DNA of 64,000 bases from Vinca minor (lineage: Eukaryota; Streptophyta; Magnoliopsida; Gentianales; Apocynaceae), in NCBI GenBank assembly GCA_026122235.1, contig JAOCZM010000280.1:1046001-1110000 (forward strand), in the 5' to 3' direction. The notes under the pieces were generated by a model. The model was not told the origin of the DNA. It did no database searches and was given only the letters and a program-made list of their open reading frames with translations. Positions 1 through 11,252 of the stretch are shown here, piece after piece; the first letter of the stretch is position 1, and each line of letters starts with the position of its first letter. Position numbers and translations under genes: made by a program.

Positions 1-802
1 ATCTTTGAACTATATTCTTAACCAACTACTTGAGGAAGAGACTTGCTCTTTTGTTCTACTCTTAGCTATCTTATCCTCCTTATAGGTGATACATAAAGTA
101 CTCGTTGTTTCTTGTATATGCTTTGTACTTAATGCCTTTTCAGGACATGAGAGAAGAAACAAGCATGTTCAAAGCAAAGTTATATGCACACACAAAGAAA
201 ACAAGAAATCTCTCCCTTCACCAACAACTACTCTCACCCATTCACCATTAATGATGATGATCTTGGGGGATGATGATCAAAAGGAGACAGTTTAAAGGTG
301 AAGAAAGAAGATAGTAAGTTTCTTTGTATCTCTATACAATAAGGACACGATAGAAGAAGCAACGGTGGTGGAAGCAGAGCAAATGCCTTAGCCAAACACA
401 AAGAAAACGATAAATCTCACTTCACCAACCACTATAGAAAACATCAAATGGTGAATAATGAAGATGGAAATTTCTTTGTAGCTCTTTGCCAGAAATCCGG
501 TTTACCAACATTCCCTGTTTCTGCAAAAATTGTACACTCTAAACCTTATATCTTTTTAGCTTTTGCATTTCCTTATATGAGCACTGTTTTAGGGGGAGAT
601 TTTATATGTTATCCGTCTTATACCCCCTACTTATGTGATGTATTCTTACACTTGTCAAATCATATGCATCATCACATCTTAAGTTGGCATTGTTTTCCTA
701 TTTTCATATATTTTTAGCCAACTTGTGTAAATTTTATGGGAGTAGTATGATCCTTCAAGTACATCTTTTGTATCTACCTCCCTTATCATTTGAGATAATG
801 TG

Positions 803-848
<46 letters not shown>

Positions 849-1824
849 CCTTTGATCTCAATTGATTAGTTTAGTTAGCCCTCTGCCTTAGTTGTTATAC
901 TTCTTAGGCTAACCATTTTTTTTTTAAAAGAGGAATGTTCTTTAAAGTGTTAACTTTACACTTCCTCTTGTCTTGTTTTTGGTTTGTGATACATATGCTT
1001 TTTCATGCATTTATACTTTCATGGTATCACATCCATTTATCTTTGTTAGCTAAGTTTAAAAACTTGTTTTCATCTTGTTATAGCTAACATTTGATGTTGA
1101 TAGAAGGGGAGATTGTGCTTTAAGGTGTTATTCCTTTATCTCCTTAGATTTAGCATGGTCGTAATTCATTTTGAAGCCATATGACCATCTTTGATTTTAT
1201 GTGTCATTATGTGCTCTCATCATTTTGATAACAGCCAAGCTTCAAAACCTCTTCAAAAGATCTTTTTAAAGCTTGTATACATCTTTAGATAAGCATCATC
1301 TCTTAGCCATTCATATTGAATTTAAATGGGGCTTTTACAATTGATGTTCCTACATAGCTTTAAAGATTTCATTCTCTTGGTCTTTATTTTTGTTTTCATT
1401 TGTTTTTTTATTTACTATTGACCAACAAGCTTCTCCATGTTTTAAACTCGATCCCTCCTTAAGATTTTCACTTTTTGATCCTTTGGATTTCTATTTTTAA
1501 CAAAAATGAGGAGAAAATGCTTTTCATTTTGGCGCTCTATTGAAAAACTTTTTTATTTTGACAAAAAATGAGAGAAAAGTAGCATTGCAAATGTGCCATG
1601 AAAAGTAACTTTACAAAATGAGAAAGCTAAGAACTTTGCAAAATGGGAGAAATAAGGGATTATTTAAAAGAGGGGGAGTAGAATGATTTTTCAAAACATC
1701 TACTTGCCTAGATCATTGCATCCATATGTCATGCTTTGATTTATAAGTGTTTAATTGCCTTTATCTTATTGATATTTTATTCCTATTTGCATCAATGTTT
1801 TTTCATCATAAAAAAGGGGTAGAT
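1..1824 (+). mobile_element. Internal 3' region of an LTR-B retrotransposon, cut by the window start
   Basis: Non-coding interior of a plus-oriented LTR retrotransposon. It ends in a purine tract (AAAAAGGGGTAGAT, about 1811-1824) directly before a TG that opens the LTR, the normal polypurine-tract position. The same sequence lies in reverse orientation at about 17086-18720 inside the second LTR-B element; for example the 3' end of 1-60 matches the reverse complement near 18670-18715. No gag or pol motif is visible. Short open frames here (such as 448-717) have a diverged counterpart at 18161-18415, but they look like shared non-coding DNA. The element is non-autonomous or internally deleted as far as it can be seen. 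Confidence 0.7.
806..848. repeat. (CT)n(AT)n microsatellite
   Basis: About sixteen CT units are followed by five AT units, inside the LTR-B interior. It is simple sequence, with spurious arginine/glutamate-rich frames on both strands. Confidence 0.95.
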
Positions 1825-4800
1825 TGTAAGCCCTAAGGGCTAATGTGATCATTTAGTCAAGAAGCTACATAGGTATATCCGTGTGACTAATCTTATTTGA
1901 TGAATGTTAGATTATAGTATGATGAAGCTCATACTCTTGCATGTTTTCAAAATCACTTTTTTACCTTGTTTCGATCTTTGAAAAGGATTTTGAACACATA
2001 TTTTAAGTGTTGGTTAATGCCTAAGATCTTTAATATATTTTAAATATTTTTCAAAAACACTTAGGCAGGAGTTTGAGAACATTAGGAAAGTGACCAAGTG
2101 GAAAAAATACTTTTGGACTGCAGTCTGGTCGAACGGGTCCTAGACCTTGGATGACTGGATGAAGTCCGGTCGACTGACATTTGTTGTCTGGTCAACCGAA
2201 AATGTTCCAAGACTCCAACGACTATAAAATCTCAGAATACCATGTTATAGGTCGGTCGACGGAACCATTGATTCAGACAACCGGACCACCCTTTTCGGTC
2301 GACTGAGATCGAAACAGAAGCATTTGAGCTTAACTTCGGAATCACTTAGGACGACCTACACTATGGTCCATTCGACCGAAGCTGTCTTGTCAAGGAAAAA
2401 ATATAGTCGTTTTAACTCGTTTTGCTTGCCATTTTTGGATAATTTAAATAGCCTTTAACGGGATTTTGTTGTTTGCTCAAGACAATAGAGGGGCCTTAAT
2501 ATACACATTTTAGACAATCAAATCAAACACTTTCATGAGCTAAAATTTTCTAATCATTCATCAAAACATTTCATCTTTGAGAAAGAGCTTCATCTACTTA
2601 TTCTTCTATTCTCAAATATGAATTAGAGCTTTAATTGTAATATACAATCCATAGAGAGATTTGTTTTTCTAGAGATTAAATGTGAGATCTCATGTGTTGA
2701 GATTGTCTTTTCTTGTAGTGGGTTAAGTGGCAAGGATTGTTTGTGAGAGTGGTGGTTTTGGGCCTCCATGGGTTGGGGTGGATCTTTCTTGTAATCGTAG
2801 GAACTAGAGCAAGTGGTGGGAAAAAGAAGTAAGGTTTAATGTTCCTGTAAAACCTCATCACTTAATAGACTAGGTTAGAGAAATAGTTCCCAAGAGTGAA
2901 GGGTTGCATGTGTGCATAAAATGACAAACGTGTTGGCCTTTCCCTTGGAAAGTTGCATGAGTGCATAAAAGACCAATGGATTGGTTTTGTCCATCTTTGT
3001 AAAGCTCTCTCAAGAAAAGTTGGTGGAATTTTCCAGAATCATTGGTGTGTTCCAAGGTAGTGGATGCAGATCTTTGTGATCGAACCACTCTACATCCTTG
3101 TGTTTGATCTTCTAACTCTATCTATTTACTTTCAAGTTTTTACTTTATACTTGTGATTATATTCACATGAACTTGATTGTATGAGCTTTAATTGTTTATA
3201 TTAAGTTAGATGAATTGCTTGATATATTTGAAGGGATTCATGGGCAGAAACTCGTTCTAAACACCCATGAGTCTCCCCTGAAGGATCTGCTCATACAAAA
3301 CGAATCGAAAAATACAAAGAAAAACTTACGTTTCTTGGTTCAAGAATCTGATTCTTGAATGGAAAGGTTCTGTCTTTGGCTCTCGGCAGCAATCACCTTG
3401 AGTCCTCCATTGCGGAATTACTCCCTACCGGTATTCACGCGACGAAATGATCAACGAGTGCTAGCTCTTATGATTTTTCTGAGTTTCGGGAATATAGAGA
3501 GAAATGGAGGCAGGGAAAAAGAAATCTGATTTATGGGTATTTCGGTATTTTGTGCGGCTCAAGCATTAGTCTCTAGGTTTTGGCCAAGAGAAGCTTATAT
3601 AGGGTGTGAGAGTTTGTTCCAAGAACAACTCCCACGTCCTATCCACTTCTTCTGACAGTAGGAGTCTTAAACTCCCACGTCCCCTAGATTTCTGCTGGTA
3701 GTGTGAGTCTTTATCGGATAACAACTCCCACATAATCCCTGCTATACCGAAAATGCCCCCTTAACTCTAATTCGAATAATAACGTCTTATTATCCTCAGA
3801 AAAATAAATGTCATATACAATGAACCTAGACACATTCTAGATCCATTGAATCTGGACATGAAGCTCGTTAGCTCGTCTATGCGTGTGACCCTATAGGTTC
3901 ATATCACAATGGCAATGAAAACACACTTAGTAGTAGTTTGTGTTCATAAATCACAAGAGGTCCCTAGCAGGACATTGTGACTACGAATGAATTTATGATG
4001 GAACCTAATATCAATCCACTATTCAATCCCTTTGTCTCGCGATATCCTAATTAAGCATAAGGTATGGTAGTCGTCACCCTTATAAGGCTTAATTATATTT
4101 ATACTCGATCTCCAGGTAGACTGTTCCATCAAACAATATTTAATAACCACTTTATTAAATACGTTTGAGCACGGCCATGCATTTAAACAGTCTTTCCCCA
4201 TCGAGGGGCCCATGGATATCTCTCTCTAATAAGAGAGGGACAAATTCCTTACAATGCCTCTCACATTCAAGCCATGATAGGACACTACATCCGACCATCA
4301 GTCGTATTGATTACTCGATTAAAAGCAAAGTACGACTGAGTCAAAACGTGGCTCCATTCATGCTAGAATCAATGGAGACATAAGGTCTAAGGATTCTAAA
4401 ATAGTATTGAGGAAGTAATACTTATGACTAAGGACCATGGAATATTACTTCTCTAACGGATCACGTCCGTTACGATATATCTCAATATATTGCATCTATG
4501 ATATGATTTGTACTCATTACAGATGATTAGTAAAACATAATCATCAATCAAACATCATACTAGTTTTATTTCATTGTAAAGTAGATTACATAAAACGAGT
4601 GACAACTAGAATAGTAATTACATAAGCAAATGAGTTTTACTATCAAATCACGTATTTGATGTTCATAAGAAAAAGTTAACTATTCAGATGAAATGCTCAA
4701 AAATATATAAAACGTACAACATATGCTAATGGTCCTAGGGCACTACTAACAATATTTTCCCTTGGCTTGGACATAGGACTTGCACTTAGTATATCTTACA

Positions 4801-4832
4801 AGCTTTATATATCTTGCTTAAGTGCATGTCCA
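1825..4832 (+). repeat. 3' LTR of the LTR-B element, split by a solo LTR and truncated
   Basis: The LTR starts TGTAAGCCCTAAGGGC right after the polypurine tract. It matches the reverse complement of the LTR at 14812-17085 in order along its length. The U3 part at about 2130-2380 has many GGTCGACC-like palindromes, followed by an A/T-rich TATA-like stretch near 2440. At 3229-4751 the LTR is interrupted by a solo LTR-Z. Homology resumes at 4757 (TTGGCTTGGACATAGGACTT) and stops at 4832, where a Gypsy LTR begins, so the 3' end is missing. Confidence 0.75.
3229..4751 (-). mobile_element. Solo LTR, family LTR-Z (TSD ATATT)
   Basis: A 1.52-kb stand-alone LTR whose ends on the plus strand read TGAAGGGATTC... 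and ...GCACTACTAACA. It is flanked by a perfect 5-bp duplication ATATT (3224-3228 and 4752-4756). The same sequence occurs at 21874-23452, 35274-36846 and, split, at 44078-55163. The transcriptional sense is minus, judged from the TATA box and the order of palindromes. No internal region or second LTR is present, the usual product of LTR-LTR recombination. It sits inside the LTR-B 3' LTR, so it is younger than that element. Confidence 0.9.
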
Positions 4833-5776
4833 TATTAACAGTTGTAATCGAGTCTGGATGGACAATTAAGGTCGGTTGTGTGAATTATGTGTCATGTGTG
4901 AGCGTGTGTGTGTTTAAAAGTTTGTAACGAAAGGTACTTGGAGTACCGGAATTGAAAGTGAGATGTTTACAAAGTAAAAAGTGTGCAATGTTTGAAGTAG
5001 TATTTTGAAAATTTATGAAGTTTTATGTATGTGTATAAAGTTGTCTATTTTGAGTTGTTAAGTCTGGCTTTTGGGAAATGGGATGTTTGATTTCAGGAAA
5101 TTAGCCTTTCTTTGAAGTTTTGTACTGAAAATGACCATTTTGCATGTTGCAGATGATGCTTCGTCTTAGGCATCGTCCCCACAACTACTGTAACCCTCAG
5201 GTGGGCTGTGGATGATTGGTTCAGTCACGGAACGATGATATGGTTCGTTTGGGATCCTGCGGACGAAGGGGGTCTGTCCAGTTTTTTTGTGACGTTTTCC
5301 GATTCTTTATGAAAGCTTATGTGTTCAAAAAAGTTATTTCAAGTTTATGTCAAGTTTATAGACGATTCAAGAAAAGTTAAGTCAAGTCATGTTTCAATTG
5401 TATTGGGAAATGGGAAAACATTTTTGTGTCTAACGCTGCTTCATCCCAATGGTGTTTGAACCTTACTTGGCTAGAGTAGCTCATTCCTTACTATTTTGCT
5501 GATAACTATGTTAATGGAATTGTGGAGGAAACTTGGAACGTGTAATGAACCAGTTTATGATATGATGTAATAGTTTTAAGTATGTAATGATATGTTCTTA
5601 TGTTATGTTATATTCGATATATTAAAGTTTAAATTTGTTTCACTCTTTACGTTTGATGTAAAATTTAATAAGTTTAAGTCAAGTTCTTTAAAGTTATAGC
5701 TTTATTTTGCATGGGTTTGGTGTCTCATTAGCGAATGGGGCGCTTCCAGGTATCCTCCAGGTTACGAGGTGTGACA
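4833..5776 (+). repeat. 5' LTR of the Gypsy element
   Basis: Aligned by eye with 8607-9572 over its whole length: shared stretches include GTGTGAGCGTGTG-like, the TACTTGGAGTACCGG-like segment, CGTCTTAGGCATCG-like and the final GGTGTGACA. Differences are frequent, so the copies have diverged considerably. The end GTGACA is followed four bases later by the primer-binding site. Confidence 0.8.
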
Positions 5777-5780
5777 TAAG

Positions 5781-5798
5781 TGGTATCAGAGCAGGTCG
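5781..5798 (+). other. Primer-binding site (initiator tRNA-Met)
   Basis: TGGTATCAGAGCAGGTCG directly downstream of the 5' LTR. The first 12 bases match the 3' end of plant initiator tRNA-Met, the standard minus-strand primer. Confidence 0.85.
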
Positions 5799-6198
5799 AA
5801 CCTTAGGATTAAATTTATGGTTAGAAACTTAGTATGTAATGAACATACGAAGGACTTGTTAGATAACTTAAGGCGAGATTCATGGGTAGAGGTTCCAGAT
5901 TAGGAGTTATGTGTATGTATCTGTTATGTGTATCTATTTGAGGATCCATGTATTATGGATTGTATTAACATGCTGGCATAGATTTATTTTCTTTAAATGT
6001 ATTACAATGCAAACTTAGTTTTGTAACTTTAATTATATTTGTTTGATAGCATGACTTTTACTTCTTTATTTATTCATGTATCTACCTTTTGTGTTTGCTA
6101 CGTGTTTAATTGAGATATGATGCATATAAGATTGTATTAGCATGTCAGTTTAGTTGTTGTTGCTTTATGTGTTCTTTTGGTTTGCTACTTTGGTTAAG

Positions 6199-7360
6199 AT
6201 GGGTCGTGAAGAAAGGAACAACAATGAAGACACTGACTTCAACATACCATTGTCTAACTTTCCACATCGAGGTCTCATGAATAACATGTCACATAATACT
6301 GCAGTGGTTGACAGGGATCAACCGAAATCTTCAAACAAATGACAAGCACCACATCCACCAGCAACTACGAAAAATCCAACAGAATTAACCGCTACACTTA
6401 CCATGTTAGCTCAAGTGTTGTAGAATAAAAAGACTTAGATCAAACACAATGTCAGGGTTCCATGGAAGTCGAGGGTTGAAAGGGATCCGGGTACATATTA
6501 TTAGCAAATGAGGAAGATGGGTATGGTAGCATTTGACGGAAAAGAGATACCGGATCAGGCTGAGAGGTTGATTCAATAGATGGAACCGGATTTTGAGATT
6601 ATTAGAGTGTCGGAATATTGCGAAGTCCCCCATTCTGATTGCTTCGTTAACGACGGAGGCAGCGGAATGGTGAAAGGGTGTTGCCTCGATCTATCGCCAA
6701 AGGGGGCAGCCATCACGTCGGATCAGTTCAAATGGGCGTTCTTGGATCAGTACTTTTCTAAAACCTATCCTATGGAGAGGCAAAATCAATTCTTCGAGCT
6801 ACAATAGACCGAAGGAATGACAGTGGCAGAGTATACGGGCAAGTTTAATGCCCTGGGTAAGTATGCATCAGCAATCATCTAAGACCCTGTATGAGAACAC
6901 AGAGATTTGTCCGGGGGTTATTGACTCGGATTCGGGGAAGGTTGTTTGGTAACCGCCCCACAAGTTATCGGGATGATTACCAACGAATTTTGGACATTGA
7001 AGTGGAGTTTGCAAGAGCCGATGCAGAACGGGCACATAAAAGACATTACTAGGTAATGGTTCAAAGATAAAGTTCTAGGCTTGCAAGTTCAGTACCTTCT
7101 GCAGGCCGATAGAGAGCGTTTCTGAAATTTGGACTAGTATCCGGTTCTAGGCCCATAAAAATGACAGGGGCTAATGTGGTTGAGATTGGAAGACCGACAA
7201 CTGCACAAAGTATCTATCCAACAGAATGTGAACGTGCCATTTGTAAATGAAGACATACGGGGGAGTTTCGTTGGGGTTCGGGAGCTTGCTTGAAGTGTGG
7301 GGATAAGACTCACCGCATTATTCCGTGTCCGATGTTGGGTCGAGGAAATGGACGGAGTGT
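6199..7360 (+). pseudogene. Ty3/Gypsy gag, decayed
   Basis: Translation pieces follow the plant Gypsy capsid pattern in order. A start MGREERNNN is at 6199. Then come an F-D-G-x-x-x-P-D-Q-A-E-R segment at about 6533, a DQFKWAFLDQYF segment and an EGMTVAEYTGKFNAL segment (about 6810-6860). A zinc knuckle C-L-K-C-G-D-K-T-H-R-I-I-P-C (CX2CX4HX4C) lies at 7287-7328. Stop codons (for example at 6342, 6421, 6579 and 6805) and frame changes interrupt it. Gag would package the element RNA; this copy cannot make a full protein. No protease or polymerase domain follows. Confidence 0.75.
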
Positions 7361-8606
7361 ACTGGAAATGCCTAATGTGGGAATCAAAGGCCCAATGCCA
7401 AAGTTTTTGCACTTACACAACAGGGAGTTGGGAATGCAACGGATGTGGTGACATGTACACTTGTGTTAATGCGATTTTCTGTTACCTATTCTTTTGTACT
7501 TCATAGATTGTCATATAGTATCATAGTTGTCCTTTTGGATGCCTTGAGACGTTGTATGTAGCGGGAGGTTTCTACTATTAATATATTGTTGTGGTGTGTA
7601 AATTTCGAGGATGAAACATTTGTAAGGAGGTGAGTATGTGATACCCGAGACTTTTTCATCTAACCTTGATTGAATTATTTGCCTCAATGTGTTATTTTTG
7701 TGTTTTTATATTTGTTAAGGGTTGTTTTTTTGCATGATTAGGTAGTAGAGGGACCTAAGTGTTAATTCTATAAGTTGGATTTCAATTATGTTAGTCGGGA
7801 GTTAAAGATTAGGAGGTTATAAGGGGTAGTTAGTGTAGAGATTTCTATTTTGGAAAGAGATGAAAAAGAAGAAGGGAAAATGTGGAAAATCTGTGTAGTG
7901 ACTTTAGAACCTCAAGTAGAGGGGGGTCAAACGTACTTCAAGCGTCCTCAATTTTTTACTAAGGATAGAAGACTTATTGGACTACAATCTGAATGGTATA
8001 GATTGGATTTCAACGGCTAATTTTAGCGTTATAGCATTCTCAATATAGGTAAAGTGTTGATTAGCAACCTTTGGAGTTTTGTTAAGCGTTTAAGGCAATG
8101 TTCTTACACTCTTAATTTTCTGTTAGAAAAAGCATGAAATTATGTTTTGTCAAAATTATGGAAATGTGATGAAAGAGTCTCTTTATTATTTTAATGCTTC
8201 AAAATTGGATGAAGTGTTTTAATATATAATTTGCAAGAATTATATGTTTGTCTTCGAATTACTGCGTTTGATACTTGAATATATGTTCTGGTTTGATTAT
8301 TTTGTAAATTCTGTAGGTTGTACATTCCCCAATCTTGAGCTCTTGTTTGTGAATGAATCTATAACATGTGTTTCAATTATATATCGAGTGTGCGATTTGT
8401 GTGTGATGTGAGTGAGTGTGTAGCCCAGAACATAAATGAGACTAAAATGTTAGAGGCTGCTAACAATTAGTGTTGAAGCTCCCAAAGTTGAGCAATGATA
8501 TAACATATGACATCCTTAAACTCGGCCCCGTAGTTCGGGGGAGTAAAATACCCGAGTGATAGGCATAGTGTGGACAGCCCCTTAACGTGACATCCAAATA
8601 GGGGAC
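7361..8606 (+). other. Non-coding 3' interior of the Gypsy element
   Basis: No coding motif is recognisable. A pol-end/polypurine-like segment near 7597-7640 is followed by about 950 bp of AT-rich DNA. A second polypurine tract at about 8596-8606 abuts the 3' LTR. Having two such tracts suggests the stretch between them was acquired or is a long 3' untranslated region. Confidence 0.5.
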
Positions 8607-9572
8607 TGTTAGCAGTTGTTATAGTCTGGATTGGATAATTGAGCTCGGTTATGTTAATTATTTGTCATGTGTAAGCGTGTGTATAAGTTTGAAAAGAAAG
8701 GTACTCGAAGTACCAGATTGGAAAGTGCAGTGTTTTGAAAGTAAGAAGTATGCAATGTTTGAAAGTATTTTGAACATGCACTAAGTTGTAAGTATGTATA
8801 TAAAGTTGTCTATTTTGAGTTGTCAAGTCCTGATTTTTGGAAAAAGGATGTTTGATTTCAGAAAAATGGGTTTCCTTTGAAGTTTTGTAATGAAAATGAT
8901 CATTACTAATGTCATGGACGATGTTTTGATCTAGGCATCGCCCGCACAACTACCAGGACCTTCTGGTTGGCTTCATACGATTGGATAAGTCGACCGGACA
9001 ATGGTATAGTTCGTCTATGATCCTGCAGACAATCATCCTGGATGATGCTTCGTCACGGGGTCTGTCGGTTCGGTTTTGTGATGTTTTTCGATTCGTTTTG
9101 AAAGCATATGTGTTATGAAAAGTTATTTCAAGTTTATGCCAAATATTTAATGATGTTTCAAGTTAAGTCAAGTCACGTTTCAATTGTTTTGGGAAACGAA
9201 AAAATATTTTTGTGTCCAACGATGTTTCATCCCAATGGTATTTGAACATTACTGGGTTATGGTAGATCATTCATTGCTATTTTGCAGATGATTATGCTGA
9301 AGGAACTGTTGAGAAAACCTGGAACGAATAATGAACCGGTTTATGATATGATGTAATAGTTTTAAGTATGTAATGATATGTTCTTATGTTATGTTATATT
9401 CGATACATTTAAGTTTAACTTTGTAGCACTCTTTAAGTTTGATGTAAAACTTTTAAGTTATGTAATAAGTTTAAGTCAAGTTTTTTGAAGTTATAATTTT
9501 TTTTTGTATGGGTTCGGTGTCTCATTGGCGGATGAGACATTGTCTGGTCACTCTAGCTTACGGAGTGTGACA
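8607..9572 (+). repeat. 3' LTR of the Gypsy element
   Basis: Begins TGTTAGCAGTTG and ends GGAGTGTGACA. It is homologous to 4833-5776 throughout, and a purine tract lies immediately before it. Confidence 0.8.
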
Positions 9573-9934
9573 TACATACATACCCTATTGACGTCCATGA
9601 AGTAAAGAATATGTCTATTTCCTTCAATTTTTTCATATTTTCAGTATTCTAGTTTCGTTTCCTAGCTGCTTTTCTTTTCTTTTTTTCCATTTGGGTTGGT
9701 ATCAGAGAGGTGAAGTTCATTTGGAAGGATAGTGTTGAGAATTAGAAGAGAAAGTCATGATGTTCTTATCCATGAAGTTCCGGCGGTGGTGAAAAAAAAG
9801 CCTTCACCTCTCTAGATACCAAAAATCATTAGGATAATCACTACAAATTTCTAATCCAAATTAATTTATAATCATTTTAATTTTATCCTGTAATTTAGGA
9901 TTCTGAAGTTTTTCATCAATAGTTAATATTCTAG
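9573..9934. other. Intergenic stretch with an isolated primer-binding-like site
   Basis: No gene is seen. TGGTATCAGAG at 9697-9707 matches the first 11 bases of the initiator tRNA-Met site used by plant retroelements, but no LTR end is recognisable upstream and the following bases diverge. It may mark the 5' end of a decayed retroelement or endogenous pararetrovirus; neither is proven. Confidence 0.4.
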
Positions 9935-10762
9935 TTCAACATGAAAATAAGAAACTTATAGCTTCAAATATATTAGGTATTAATGACAAAGATGTTATTC
10001 TCCTGTTACTAAAAAGAAAATTAAACAGAACATTGAATTTCGGATATAATCCTGGACGAGGCAATAGTACACCACTTGCCCTTAAACTCTATTTGCTTGC
10101 CTAATTACTTCAGGCCTACAAGAGCAACGAGTTCCCAAGGTACAACGTCCAATCACTTTGCTTACCAGAAGCGTAGTAGCAGAACTTCGAACCTTTTTTC
10201 TATGCAGAACTCTCTTAACTATTATGCAGTGCAGAAATGAAGAAGGGAGAAATGAGAGAAGTTCGGAACCATTAGATTTAATACACACTGATGTATGTGA
10301 TCTTAAATTTATACAATCAAGAGGCGGTAAGAAGTACTTTATTACTTTTATCGATGATTGTACGAGATTCTGCTATGTCTACTTAATGAGAAGTAAAGAT
10401 GAAGCAATAAACATGTTTGTTCATTATAAGAATGAAATTGAAAACCAACATGGAAAGAGAGTTAAGAGAGTTCTGCATAGAAAAAAGGTTCGAAGTTCTA
10501 CTACTAAGCTTCTGGTAAGCAGAGTGATTGGACGTTGTACCTTGAGAACTCGTTGCTCTTGTAGGCCTGATGTAATTAGGTGAGTAAATAGATTTTAAGG
10601 GCAAGTGGTGTACTACTGCCTCGTCCAGGATTAAATCCGAAATTCAGTGTTCTGTTTAATTTTCTTTTTAGTAACAGGAGAATAACAATTTCTTATTTCT
10701 TATTTTCAACATGGAAATAAGAAACTTATAGCTTCAAATATATTAGGTATTAATGACAAAGA
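9935..10762. repeat. Fold-back structure: direct repeat, 226-bp inverted arms, Copia integrase core
   Basis: 58-bp direct repeats (9935-9992 and 10705-10762, one mismatch noticed) enclose inverted arms at 9994-10219 and 10461-10686. The arms pair nearly perfectly: one ends CTCTCTTAAC and the other starts GTTAAGAGAG. The 241-bp centre encodes a Copia integrase fragment. The arms contain no coding motif I know, although the left arm extends an open frame out of the direct repeat. The arrangement could form a large hairpin. It is either a fold-back transposon that captured integrase or an inverted duplication formed during repair. Confidence 0.8.
10229..10468 (+). pseudogene. Copia integrase core fragment
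   Basis: An open frame holds the start of the Ty1/Copia integrase catalytic core. The segment SEPLDLIHTDVCDL has the first catalytic Asp in the H-T-D context. GGKKYFITFIDDCTRF then YLMRSKDEAINMF are the conserved F-I-D-D and K-x-E-A parts. The second catalytic Asp (S-D-N-G-G-E) and the final Glu are missing, because the frame runs into the inverted arm at about 10461. The zinc-binding N-terminus is also absent. It is a captured piece, not a functional enzyme, and is better preserved than the integrase of the W element. Confidence 0.8.
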
Positions 10763-10803
10763 ATACCAAGAATTTCTTGAGTTTGAAAAATAGAAAGACG
10801 GTG

Positions 10804-10931
10804 ATACCTCTTCAAGTTCTTCTATAGCCCCTTCTTTTGCTAGAATTGTAGAAAAAAGTAAACAAAAAGAAGTTTACTTTCTTCTACAATTCTAGCAAAA
10901 GAAGGGGCTACAGAAGAATTTGAAGAGGTAT
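10804..10931. repeat. Long perfect-type hairpin, ~60-bp arms, 8-bp loop
   Basis: The arm 10804-10863 (starting ATACCTCTTCAAGTTCTTCT) is almost exactly the reverse complement of 10872-10931 (ending TTTGAAGAGGTAT), with AAAAAGAA between. A third copy of the arm end recurs at 11110-11132. Such a structure would extrude a cruciform or form strong stem RNA. It looks like a templated inverted duplication rather than a transposon, because no target duplication is seen. Confidence 0.85.
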
Positions 10932-11139
10932 GAGCAATACTGTTAATAAAATAGTTGAATCTAATATCCCAGTTCCTGTTGTTTCTACAAGTATTCAACC
11001 TCAACCTGAAATTAAAGATTTTAAATTAAAATCAATTTCGGAATGGGAAAAAATAATAGATGAAATTTTTTAAAAATTAAGTATTAATACCTGATGATGA
11101 TTTTAGGTTATACCTCTTCAAGTTCTTCTATATTACTAT
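10932..11139 (+). other. Open-frame remnant, unrecognised
   Basis: A 48-codon frame (ATG at about 10931, ending near 11072) encodes a Pro/Val/Gln/Lys-rich peptide without a motif I recognise. It continues the same AT-rich, coding-like sequence seen in the direct repeats at 9935 and 10705. The parent could be a retroelement or pararetrovirus structural protein, but nothing in the sequence is diagnostic. Confidence 0.25.
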
Positions 11140-11194
11140 ATACACTCCTTTCATTTCACCTCTTCCTTGTGCAAGACCTAAAACTTGTACACCA

Positions 11195-11252
<58 letters not shown>

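Larger units (their letters stand above)
4833..9572 (+). mobile_element. Pol-deleted Ty3/Gypsy retrotransposon (gag-only)
   Basis: Two related LTRs (4833-5776 and 8607-9572) flank an initiator tRNA-Met primer-binding site, a decayed Gypsy gag and a 3' region. The sequence at about 7597-7640 (CGAGGATGAAAC, then AAGGAGGTGAGTATGTGATACCC) resembles the usual end of Gypsy pol plus polypurine region. Protease, reverse transcriptase, RNase H and integrase are absent, so an internal deletion joined gag to the end of pol. A second purine tract (AAATAGGGGAC) precedes the 3' LTR. The left LTR begins TA rather than TG, and no matching 5-bp target duplication is visible, so the insertion edges are old or rearranged. 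Confidence 0.75.

Noticed and set aside
448..717. Open frame with a diverged counterpart at 18161-18415
   Set aside because: The similarity follows the shared LTR-B interior at nucleotide level on both sides of the frame; no motif and no start conservation.
6580..6807. Separate small gene at the 75-codon frame
   Set aside because: It is the middle of the Gypsy capsid, continued by neighbouring frames after stops.
9697..9707. TGGTATCAGAG taken as a tRNA gene
   Set aside because: It is the primer-binding motif complementary to initiator tRNA-Met; no cloverleaf or internal promoter boxes surround it. The same holds for the sites at 5781, 29777 and 46432.
9935..11075. Endogenous pararetrovirus
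   Set aside because: A primer-like site and AT-rich open frames suggested it, but no movement-protein, coat-protein zinc finger or reverse-transcriptase motif is visible; the one recognisable domain is Copia integrase.
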